A stretch of 6,507 bases of DNA from Verrucomicrobia bacterium UBA6775 (GCA_002453165.1 DKGH01000202.1:8769-15275); one strand, 5' to 3'. Positions 1 to 5,846 are shown, counted from the stretch's first letter. Program-made: numbers and translations. The notes: a model not told the origin generated them from the letters alone.

Positions 1-63
1 TAACTAATGACCGGCGAGAGTTGGACAAGGGTTTTTAATACGCGCTCTTTGCAACTGCCACCA

Positions 64-73
64 CTTGGCCAAG
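64..73. repeat. TTGGCCAA palindrome copy 1
   Basis: CTTGGCCAAG, followed by CG. It lies at the 5' edge of the cyclase gene; its TTG could serve as an alternative start codon, reading MAKR. Confidence 0.8.
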
Positions 74-94
74 CGCTTTACCAATTGCATCTGG

Positions 95-2140
95 ATGGAA
101 ATTGATTTGCCCAAACGAGGCCGATTCGGGCAATGTCTCTCAAGACTGTTGCCCGAAGAAAATTCACAATCGGAAACCATTGAGGCTCAGGCGTCTGAGG
201 CCTTGGCCAAGGTGAAGCAAAACGGAGGGAGTCTCGCCACACTGCGGGCAGTCTGGGAGTCGCATTCCCCGGTTGTCTGGTCTCACAACAGAGACATTTA
301 TCGTCGAGCAGTCGATGCAGCTCTCAAGCTGGGTGAATCCTTTCTGGCATATGACATAGCCGACGAAGGCTTGGTCTATTTCCCGGACGAGGTTCGCCTG
401 CTCCAGCTCAAGGCCCTTTCCCTCGCCCGAACAGGCACCACTAGCGGAGCCAACGACATTCTTGAGGAACTCCGAAAACAGGGTCACGACGACGAGGAAA
501 CGATGGGCATCCTGGCCCGCACACACAAGGACCTCTGGATGCTTTCCTCCACCGAGGAGGAGGCCGATTATCATTTGCTTCAGAGCCTCGGGTTTTACCT
601 GGAAGGCTACGAGTCGTCCGGTGGCTACTACACCGGGATCAACGCCGCCTCGATGGCACTGGTCGCCGGGGAAACGGAAAAGGCGGAGGCCATCGCCCGT
701 GAGGTGAGCGCTATTTGCAAAGAGAGCCTCGCCAAAGCGCCGCCCGACTCGGGCGAGTTTTACTGGCTTGAGGCCACCGCCGCCGAGGCTGCACTGGTCG
801 TGGGCGACCTGGCCACTGCCAGCAAGTTTTACCTCAATGCCACCACCGAGCATCACCCCGGGGCAGCGGAGGTCAGCCGGACCCGGAGCCAGGCGCGGTT
901 CCTTTTGCAGCACCTTGGTCAGGACAAACGCCAACTGGACGACTGTTTTGCGCTTCCTAAAATTGCGCTGTTCTCCGGGCACATGTTCGATCAACCACAC
1001 CGCGACATCCCAAGGTTTCCCGCCGCGATCGAGAATGAAGTCCGCGAGGCTGTCGAACAGGCCATCCAACGCCACGACATTCAGATCGGCTACTGTTCAC
1101 TCGCCAACGGTGGCGACCTGCTTTTTGCCGAGTCGTTGCTCAAGATCGGCGGTGAAATTCATATCGTTCTTCCGTTCTCCATTAAGACGTTTAAAAAATA
1201 CAGTGTCCAAAATCCACTTGTACCCAATGCTGAGCACCGATTCGACAGGGTGCTGGACCAGGCCGCCACCGTCCGGATTCTCAGCGAACAAGGTGATCCA
1301 CACGACGAGGCCGGATACAACTACTGCAATCAGGTAATCACCGGTCTCGCCGTGCTGAAAAGCAAGTTCCTCGGCATGGACATTGCCCCGGTGTTACTCT
1401 GGGATCACAAAAAAGGAGACGGCGGCGGCGGCACCGAGTCGGTGTTCCATAGCTGGAGTAATCACGGTGAGCGCGAAGTCGACATTCTCCGTATCGACCA
1501 AATTCTCGACGAACAGTTGAACAACGGCCTCACACTACCAAAACCCACCCCCCTGCCCCCCGATAAGTACCGGACCGTTGTTCACCAAAGCCCACAGGAG
1601 ATCCGCGCCATGCTCTTTGCCGATGTGGTGGGATTCTCCAGTTGGCCGGAACATTTCATCCCCGTATTCGTCCGGGAATTCTTCGGTCGGGTAGCTGAAT
1701 CCATCAAGGACTCCGCAGCCCGCCCCGTGTACGTCAACACATGGGGAGACGCAATCTGTGCCGTGTTCGAAAATGTCGAACATGCCGGCCGCACGGCTCT
1801 TGTTGTCCAGAATCTCATCCGGGATACCGACTGGACCAAGGTTGGCCTGACTGGAAAAGTAAACATTCGGATCGGCCTTCACGCCGGCCCGGTTTACCGC
1901 AGTTACGATGCCCTGATAGGAAAGGACTCCTATTACGGAGCGCACGTCAATCGGGCCGCCCGAATCGAACCGATCACCGATGAGGGCCAGATCTTTGCGA
2001 GCGACTCCTTTGCAGCGCTGGCAATGACCACAATGGCCAAGGGCTTCAGATGCGACTACGCCGGAACTCGCAAACTACCCAAGGGAGCAGGCACGATCTC
2101 CGCTTTTCTCGTTCGACCTACGAAGGAGGCTGGGCTTTAG
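95..2140 (+). CDS. TPR / SLOG-like / class III nucleotidyl cyclase protein
   Basis: This is a predicted cytosolic signalling enzyme of 681 residues that would make a cyclic nucleotide. Residues about 40-285 are alpha-helical and TPR-like. Residues about 289-485 look like a Rossmann-type nucleotide-binding domain: a strand ending in SGHMFD (294-299), ANGGDLLFAE (337-346) and a WDHKKGDGGGGT loop from 436. The C-terminal part from about 500 is a class III cyclase domain. It has metal aspartates D510 (FADVVGFS) and D552 (NTWGDA), the GLHAGPV motif at 594-600, and the catalytic pair N619 and R623 in VNRAARIEP. The position that is Lys in adenylate and Glu in guanylate cyclases is Asn548, and the second base-contact position appears to be Ser612, so the nucleotide is uncertain. 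I chose ATG at 95. An in-frame TTG at 65 would add ten residues, and it lies within a TTGGCCAA repeat. Neither start has a clear Shine-Dalgarno sequence. The 3' end overlaps the convergent glycerate kinase gene by 23 bases. The cyclase call is firm; the middle-domain assignment is inference. Confidence 0.85.
   Translation: MEIDLPKRGRFGQCLSRLLPEENSQSETIEAQASEALAKVKQNGGSLATLRAVWESHSPVVWSHNRDIYRRAVDAALKLGESFLAYDIADEGLVYFPDEVRLLQLKALSLARTGTTSGANDILEELRKQGHDDEETMGILARTHKDLWMLSSTEEEADYHLLQSLGFYLEGYESSGGYYTGINAASMALVAGETEKAEAIAREVSAICKESLAKAPPDSGEFYWLEATAAEAALVVGDLATASKFYLNATTEHHPGAAEVSRTRSQARFLLQHLGQDKRQLDDCFALPKIALFSGHMFDQPHRDIPRFPAAIENEVREAVEQAIQRHDIQIGYCSLANGGDLLFAESLLKIGGEIHIVLPFSIKTFKKYSVQNPLVPNAEHRFDRVLDQAATVRILSEQGDPHDEAGYNYCNQVITGLAVLKSKFLGMDIAPVLLWDHKKGDGGGGTESVFHSWSNHGEREVDILRIDQILDEQLNNGLTLPKPTPLPPDKYRTVVHQSPQEIRAMLFADVVGFSSWPEHFIPVFVREFFGRVAESIKDSAARPVYVNTWGDAICAVFENVEHAGRTALVVQNLIRDTDWTKVGLTGKVNIRIGLHAGPVYRSYDALIGKDSYYGAHVNRAARIEPITDEGQIFASDSFAALAMTTMAKGFRCDYAGTRKLPKGAGTISAFLVRPTKEAGL
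201..212. repeat. TTGGCCAA palindrome copy 2
   Basis: CCTTGGCCAAGG, a 12-base perfect palindrome within the cyclase gene, read as ALAK. The flanks differ from the GCTTGGCCAAGC form. Confidence 0.7.
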
Positions 2141-3248
2141 CCAGGCGCTTGGCCAAGCGCTCGAGACAACCAGCGGCGTCAGCCATTGATTCCTGCTCAG
2201 AAGCCAAGTCCGGCACGACCGCTGCCAATTGATTAAACAGTTTGGCCGTGGACTCTCTCTCCGCTTGGCCAAGCGCAAGTTGCCCGGCCAAGCCCACGCA
2301 CGGCTTGGCCAAGCGCTGACAAAGCTGAGCCACCTGCCCGGTCCCTTTGCCCATCGCCGTCTGAGAATCAATCGCCCCCTCAGCAGTTAACACTAAATCC
2401 GCAGCCGCGATACTCTCCTCCAAGTTTGTCACCTCCACAAAAACATCAAACCCAGATCGAAGGGTCGCCCCTGCGAAGGCCATCAACCCGAAGCCAAGCC
2501 CTCCGGCAGCACCCGCTCCCGGCGTGATCGCAAAATCCGTCCCGATCTTCTCCGCCATAATCATCGCCAGTCGATTGAAACAGGCGTCCGCTTGGGCGAA
2601 GTCCTCCTCACGCATCCCCTTTTGCGGGCCATAGACGCGTGTCGCTCCGTCCGGCCCAAGTAGCGGGTTGATCACATCTGAAGCCACGGTCACGCTTGGC
2701 CAAGCGCCTGGCTCCGGCTGGGTGATGGAAGCCAACTTGTCCAATTGATTCCACTGTTCAATCTCCTGTCCATCTTCATCGATAAACCTCCAGCCAAGCG
2801 CCCGGGCCATGCCAAAGCCAGCGTCATTGGTCGCGCTTCCCCCGATTCCGGCGATACAGGTTTTCACCCCCGCCAGACCAAGTTGAATGAGCAATTCGCC
2901 AACCCCGAATGTATCCAAATCAAACGGGTGGAATTGCTCACTTGGCAGAAGAGTCAACCCGTTTGATTGCGCCGTTTCAACCACCGCTTGGTCACATTGC
3001 GCGTTCAACCAACTAGGGATCCTCCTCTCACGGCCGGCCGCATCTGTCACCAAAAAAAGGCGTTCACTGAGGCCAATCGCTCCCGCCATCACCTCCCCGA
3101 ATCCTTCGCCTCCATCGCTCATGGGCAGCATTTCGATGGCATCCCCCGGTCGGACAGCTCGCCAACCAGAGGCAATAGCCTCGGCCGCCTCGCAGGCGGT
3201 GAGAGAACCCTTGAATTTATCTGGAATAATGAGAACTCGACTAGGCAA
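2118..3248 (-). CDS. Glycerate kinase (GlxK/GarK family)
   Basis: This cytosolic enzyme phosphorylates D-glycerate with ATP; bacterial members of this family (Pfam Gly_kinase, PF02595) usually make 2-phosphoglycerate, feeding glycolysis from glyoxylate or serine breakdown. The 376-residue length is normal for the family. Signatures in order are PDKFKGSLT (9-17), SDGGEGF (44-50), GIGGSATNDAG (134-144), NPLLGPDG (194-201) with YGPQKG (206-211), GAGAAGGLGFG (244-254) and LTAEGAIDSQTAMGKGTG (287-304). The start is a TTG at 3248, because no ATG or GTG is available upstream in frame and the family begins with this strand. The only purine-rich stretch lies too far upstream to be a good ribosome site. 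The gene carries four TTGGCCAA palindromes read in three frames (RLAK twice, ALGQA, GAWPS), three of them in the last 200 bases, giving the odd C-terminus ERLAKRLAKAQPPS. It is divergent from the glutaredoxin-like gene. Confidence 0.93.
   Translation of the reverse strand: MPSRVLIIPDKFKGSLTACEAAEAIASGWRAVRPGDAIEMLPMSDGGEGFGEVMAGAIGLSERLFLVTDAAGRERRIPSWLNAQCDQAVVETAQSNGLTLLPSEQFHPFDLDTFGVGELLIQLGLAGVKTCIAGIGGSATNDAGFGMARALGWRFIDEDGQEIEQWNQLDKLASITQPEPGAWPSVTVASDVINPLLGPDGATRVYGPQKGMREEDFAQADACFNRLAMIMAEKIGTDFAITPGAGAAGGLGFGLMAFAGATLRSGFDVFVEVTNLEESIAAADLVLTAEGAIDSQTAMGKGTGQVAQLCQRLAKPCVGLAGQLALGQAERESTAKLFNQLAAVVPDLASEQESMADAAGCLERLAKRLAKAQPPS
2145..2160. repeat. TTGGCCAA palindrome copy 3 (longest, 16 bases)
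   Basis: GCGCTTGGCCAAGCGC is a perfect 16-base palindrome in the last codons of glycerate kinase, read as RLAKR on the minus strand. Confidence 0.9.
2262..2275. repeat. TTGGCCAA palindrome copy 4
   Basis: CGCTTGGCCAAGCG, 14-base perfect palindrome in glycerate kinase, read as ALGQA, a different frame from copies 3 and 5. Confidence 0.9.
2303..2314. repeat. TTGGCCAA palindrome copy 5
   Basis: GCTTGGCCAAGC in glycerate kinase, read as RLAK. Its core starts exactly 40 bases from that of copy 4. A degenerate copy, CGGCCAAGC, lies between them. Confidence 0.88.
2693..2706. repeat. TTGGCCAA palindrome copy 6
   Basis: CGCTTGGCCAAGCG, 14-base perfect palindrome in glycerate kinase, read as GAWPS, the third possible frame. 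Confidence 0.9.
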
Positions 3249-3312
3249 AAGAAATAAGTTGCCAAACCTCTCCCCGATGGCAATCTCTTTGTAGCCTTTG
3301 AGGCTTAAAAAA

Positions 3313-3645
3313 ATGGATACACCAAAGATTATCGCCTACATGAAGCCGTCCTGCGGTTGGAGCAATGGCGTGCGCGCGGTGATGCGCAAGTACGACCTGC
3401 CATTTGAAGATCGGGACATCATCAACGACCCGGAACAGCGACAGGAAATGATCCAGAAAACAGGCCAGATGCTACAACCCTGCGTGGAGATCGACGGCCA
3501 AATGCTTGCCGATGTCAGCGGTGAAGAGGTCGAGGCCTACATGCTGTCTAACAATATAGTTAAAACCAACGACCGCGAAGCAGATGCTCCCACTAACCAA
3601 CCCTGCGAACACGAAATGCAGGGCAGCGACATCACTTTCCGTTAA
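3313..3645 (+). CDS. Monothiol glutaredoxin-like protein
   Basis: This is a small thioredoxin-fold protein of 110 residues, probably a cytosolic thiol-redox or iron-sulfur-handling protein. After a beta strand (IIAYMK) comes the active-site motif CGWS at 14-17, close to the CGFS of monothiol glutaredoxins. The cis-proline region is QPCVEIDG (55-62) instead of the usual TVPxVFI, and it places a second cysteine, C57, near the active site. The region LADVSGEEVEAYM matches the final helix of the fold. A polar tail of about 27 residues follows and holds a third cysteine in PCEHEM (C98). I chose ATG 3313 because TGAGG at 3299-3303 stands nine bases upstream; an in-frame TTG at 3298 is less likely. 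The Shine-Dalgarno lies partly in a small hairpin (agcct/aggct, 3293-3305). The exact partner is unknown, and it could instead be a plain redox glutaredoxin of the YruB type. Confidence 0.82.
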   Translation: MDTPKIIAYMKPSCGWSNGVRAVMRKYDLPFEDRDIINDPEQRQEMIQKTGQMLQPCVEIDGQMLADVSGEEVEAYMLSNNIVKTNDREADAPTNQPCEHEMQGSDITFR

Positions 3646-3665
3646 TTCGTCGCAACCCCTTTTTC

Positions 3666-3692
3666 GGGCGGTCGATCAGCCGCCCTTTTTTT
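3666..3692 (+). terminator. Rho-independent terminator of the glutaredoxin-like gene
   Basis: A perfect six-pair stem, GGGCGG (3666-3671) with CCGCCC (3680-3685), closes an eight-base loop and is followed by seven T. It starts 20 bases after the glutaredoxin-like stop codon. It overlaps the stop codon and final Gly-Gly-Lys codons of the DUF368 gene on the other strand, so the same bases serve as coding sequence and terminator. Confidence 0.8.
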
Positions 3693-4719
3693 GTGCATTG
3701 GCCTGGTCGAGTTTCAAAAAGACCATCACAAAACCTGACCCTACTAGGAACGCAACGATTGTCGCGAAAGTGTTCCCATCCATCGGAGGGACAGCCCACC
3801 CAAGATCAATTCGTTCGAAACCAACATTCTCATCCCCCAGTTCCTCGTAATTACGAAACGGCCACAGTCCCACAAGCGACCCAGCCATGAGGCCGGTCAG
3901 GAATGCAATGGTCGGATCGTGAAACCGCGCCAGGACCCACTTGAGCAAACGGGTGAACAATAGCAACCCCAACCCACAACCAAGCGCGAATAGGCTCACG
4001 ATCACCATGTCACGCTCGTTGACCGCCTGCAGAATATCGAAGTAAACGCCGAGCAGAATCATCACAAAAGAACCGCTCACCCCGGGCAGAACCATGGCCG
4101 AAATCGCGATCGCTCCGCACAACACGAAAAAGGCAAGCCGCCCCACGCCCACTTGGCCAAACGCAGGTTCCTCCTGACTGGCAGCGGGAGTTGCAACCTG
4201 CTCCGCCTTGGCTCGTTTCATTTCAACCTTACGCTTGGCATCGGCCAATTGCTCGTCCGGGTCGACTGAGAAAGTCAGCGCCATGACCAGGCCAAGCGCT
4301 ACCATCGCACTCAAGATTTCCACTCCCCCGAACCGGCGAATCATTTTGAACGGGATCACGATGGAAACCAAAATCAGCCCGGTGAAAAAGCCGTAGGTTG
4401 GGTCGTGATAACCCTTAAGCAGCCACACCATTACTCTCGAAAACACGACGACAGCCACCGCTCCGCCGACGGCGATCCACGACAAAAACGCCCCATCTAT
4501 CCTTCGCCACTCTGCAGCAAACCGCTGCTTTGACTCTTTGCTAAATCGCAACACTCCCAGTGTCGCACCGAATGTTCTCGGGCCGAACTGGCCAATCGCC
4601 GCGATCAAACGCTCATAGATTCCCAGCGCCAGCGCCATGCTCCCGCCGCTCACGCCAGGAATGATGTTGGCGATTCCGATCAGGAACCCGTGAAGGATGC
4701 TTTTGAGACTATCGACCAT
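3676..4719 (-). CDS. DUF368 membrane protein, candidate undecaprenyl-phosphate translocase
   Basis: This is a polytopic inner-membrane protein of 347 residues. DUF368 proteins (PF04018; PopT is one) have been shown in other bacteria to help return undecaprenyl phosphate across the membrane for cell-wall synthesis; applying that role here is inference from family membership. The two halves each carry the family signature: NIIPGVSGGSMALALGIYE from residue 18 and VLPGVSGSFVMILLGVY from residue 210, consistent with an internal duplication. Hydrophobic segments run through the rest, and the C-terminus ends in a short lysine-rich tail (AQKKGG). Residues about 151-195 form a hydrophilic Lys/Glu/Ala-rich insertion between membrane segments that makes the protein longer than many relatives. 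It includes a TTGGCCAA copy read as AFGQVG. The ATG start lies at 4719 with only a weak ribosome site. It is downstream of the peroxiredoxin on the same strand, but a terminator separates them. Confidence 0.9.
   Translation of the reverse strand: MVDSLKSILHGFLIGIANIIPGVSGGSMALALGIYERLIAAIGQFGPRTFGATLGVLRFSKESKQRFAAEWRRIDGAFLSWIAVGGAVAVVVFSRVMVWLLKGYHDPTYGFFTGLILVSIVIPFKMIRRFGGVEILSAMVALGLVMALTFSVDPDEQLADAKRKVEMKRAKAEQVATPAASQEEPAFGQVGVGRLAFFVLCGAIAISAMVLPGVSGSFVMILLGVYFDILQAVNERDMVIVSLFALGCGLGLLLFTRLLKWVLARFHDPTIAFLTGLMAGSLVGLWPFRNYEELGDENVGFERIDLGWAVPPMDGNTFATIVAFLVGSGFVMVFLKLDQANAQKKGG
4152..4161. repeat. TTGGCCAA palindrome copy 7
   Basis: CTTGGCCAAA, a copy with one imperfect flank, within the hydrophilic insertion of the DUF368 protein (read as AFGQ). 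Confidence 0.7.
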
Positions 4720-4761
4720 GCCCGGCGGCTATTCCAACTCACCCACTGCGTCAGGCCAAAC

Positions 4762-4792
4762 AAAAACGGCAGCCGATTTCACGACTGCCGTT
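4762..4792 (-). terminator. Rho-independent terminator of the peroxiredoxin gene
   Basis: Read on the minus strand, an eight-pair stem AACGGCAG/CTGCCGTT (4785-4792 with 4765-4772) closes a twelve-base loop and runs into a T-rich tract. It lies about 20 bases after the peroxiredoxin stop and before the DUF368 start, so the two minus-strand genes are probably separate transcription units. Confidence 0.75.
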
Positions 4793-4812
4793 CGAAATAC
4801 TGGTTTCGTTTT

Positions 4813-5292
4813 TTACTGCAGCTTGCCCAGCGTCTCCTTGATCGCGTCGAAGTTCGGGAGATCCTTCGGTGTCGGAGTCTGCTCGCTGTATTGCACTACG
4901 CCGTCCTTGTCGATGACAAACGCCGCGCGGGCAGAGACAGAGCCAAAGCCCATCAGGTCATCGAGTAACACGCCATAGTCGGCGGCCGCGCTTTTGTTCA
5001 AATCGCTCACCAACGTGATACCGATGCCCTCCTTTTGCGCCCACGCCTCCTGCGCGAACGGGCTGTCCACGCTGATGCCGATGACGTCGGCGTTCAGGTC
5101 GGTGTACGCACCAAGACCGGCGGTGATGTCGCACAACTCTCCAGTGCAAACACCGGTAAATGCCAGCGGGACAAACAGCAGCACTGTGTTTTTGCTGCCA
5201 AAGTTGCTGCTAAGGGTGACGTCGGCGACGTCACCGCTGCTCTTCGATTTCAGGGTGAAATCCGGGGCCTTGGTTCCTGCTTCGATTGCCAT
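4813..5292 (-). CDS. Peroxiredoxin (AhpE-like, redoxin family)
   Basis: This thiol peroxidase would reduce hydrogen peroxide or organic peroxides in the cytoplasm; there is no signal peptide. The 159 residues fit the AhpC/TSA-redoxin family. APDFTL (9-14) is the usual N-terminal motif. The active site PLAFTGVC holds P42, T46 and the peroxidatic cysteine C49, and R122 in SARAAFVIDKDG is the expected catalytic arginine. A second cysteine, C54, follows in a CTGELC arrangement (C-x4-C). It could serve as a resolving cysteine, or the enzyme may rely on an outside thiol such as the thioredoxin or glutaredoxin encoded nearby. The ATG at 5292 sits right before the conserved motif. On the minus strand a TATAAC-like -10 box (5310-5315) lies just upstream, without a convincing -35. 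The gene is divergent from rnpB and has its own terminator. Confidence 0.92.
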   Translation of the reverse strand: MAIEAGTKAPDFTLKSKSSGDVADVTLSSNFGSKNTVLLFVPLAFTGVCTGELCDITAGLGAYTDLNADVIGISVDSPFAQEAWAQKEGIGITLVSDLNKSAAADYGVLLDDLMGFGSVSARAAFVIDKDGVVQYSEQTPTPKDLPNFDAIKETLGKLQ

Positions 5293-5345
5293 GATTATTA
5301 GGGATAGTGGTTATACGGCGTACTCGCCGCGACCCTTTTAAGGAT

Positions 5346-5357
5346 CGCTTGGCCAAA
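5346..5357. repeat. TTGGCCAA palindrome copy 8
   Basis: CGCTTGGCCAAA in the intergenic region between the peroxiredoxin gene and rnpB. Its core starts exactly 20 bases before that of copy 9. Confidence 0.8.
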
Positions 5358-5365
5358 GTCAACCC

Positions 5366-5379
5366 CGCTTGGCCAAGCG
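5366..5379. repeat. TTGGCCAA palindrome copy 9
   Basis: CGCTTGGCCAAGCG, 14-base perfect palindrome in the intergenic region, ending two bases before the candidate -35 box of rnpB. Confidence 0.88.
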
Positions 5380-5381
5380 GC

Positions 5382-5410
5382 TTGTTTGGCCGGGGGCAAA
5401 CCGGTAGCTT
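5382..5410 (+). promoter_or_regulatory. Candidate promoter of rnpB
   Basis: TTGTTT (5382-5387) and TAGCTT (5405-5410) are separated by 17 bases and resemble sigma70-type -35 and -10 boxes. The predicted start, about 5417, falls two bases before the 5' strand of RNase P helix P1, which supports the assignment. A GCTTGGCCAAGC palindrome (5367-5378) ends just upstream of the -35 box. Confidence 0.5.
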
Positions 5411-5416
5411 GGCTTG

Positions 5417-5810
5417 GTTCTCCGATCCCGGAGGGCGGAGGGTCGCCTCCGGCTTGCCGGGGGAGGAAAGTCCGAACTCCGCAGGGTGCGATGCCGCGTA
5501 ACCCGTCTTCAGGGCGGGATGCACGCGGGAGGTGGTGTCGCAAGGCACCATCGACGGCCAGTGCCACAGAAAACAAACCGCCCGGTTCGCCGGGTAAGGG
5601 TGAAAAGGTGGGGTAAGAGCCCACCGCCCCAAGAGCAATCGCGGGGGCACGGTAAACCCCATTGGGAGCAAGACCAAATAGGGAGCCCGGGGCGGCCCGT
5701 CCCATTGAGGCTCCGGGTTGGGTCGCAACAGATAAATGGCCCTCTCCGCAGCCGGCTTGCCGGCCAGCGCAGACAGAATTCGGCTTACAGCCCGCCCGGG
5801 ATCGGAGACA
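5417..5810 (+). ncRNA. rnpB: RNase P RNA, bacterial type A
   Basis: This is the catalytic RNA of RNase P, which trims the 5' leaders of tRNA precursors. The ends are set by helix P1: 5419-5431 pairs perfectly with 5796-5808 over 13 bases. Conserved blocks appear in order: GAGGAAAGTCC (5463-5473), AGGGTGAAAAGGTG (5597-5610) with GGTAAGAGC just after, GCAAGACCAAATAGG (5668-5682), AGATAAATGGC (5730-5740) and ACAGAATTCGGCTTA (5773-5787). Helix P4 shows a compensatory change against E. coli: CCGAA (5472-5476) pairs with TTCGG (5779-5783), where E. coli has CCGGG and CCCGG. This argues for a working RNA. P15 is GCCCC (5626-5630) with GGGGC (5644-5648). Its loop, 5631-5643, lacks the GGU that binds the tRNA CCA end in most bacteria. 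Open reading frames across this region on either strand are spurious. The exact 5' and 3' ends are estimates. Confidence 0.97.
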
Positions 5811-5820
5811 TTTTTATCGT

Positions 5821-5846
5821 GGCAACCCCCGGTTTTGCCCGTTTTT
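5821..5846 (+). terminator. Probable rnpB terminator
   Basis: GGCAACC (5821-5827) can pair with GGTTTTGCC (5831-5839) with a two-base bulge and a three-base loop, followed by CGTTTTT. It begins about ten bases after the end of the RNase P RNA. The P1 3' strand is itself followed by a T5 run (5811-5815), so the last bases of the transcript could be trimmed or terminated at either place. The stem is modest. Confidence 0.5.

Noticed and set aside
21..40. Possible promoter (TTGGAC then TAATAC) ahead of the cyclase gene
   Set aside because: The spacing between the two boxes is only about 11 bases, too short for a sigma70-type promoter.
164..1075. Minus-strand reading frame of 303 codons opposite the cyclase gene
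   Set aside because: It lies wholly opposite a gene with convincing domains, shows no recognisable motif and has the composition expected of an antisense shadow.
4793..4814. Plus-strand terminator-like hairpin CGAAA/TTTCG with a T6 run
   Set aside because: No plus-strand gene reads into it, the stem is only five pairs, and it overlaps the end of the minus-strand peroxiredoxin gene.
64..5379. The TTGGCCAA copies as a CRISPR array or an insertion-sequence end
   Set aside because: Spacing is irregular, copies sit inside conserved genes, there are no spacers of constant length and no transposase or cas gene is present.
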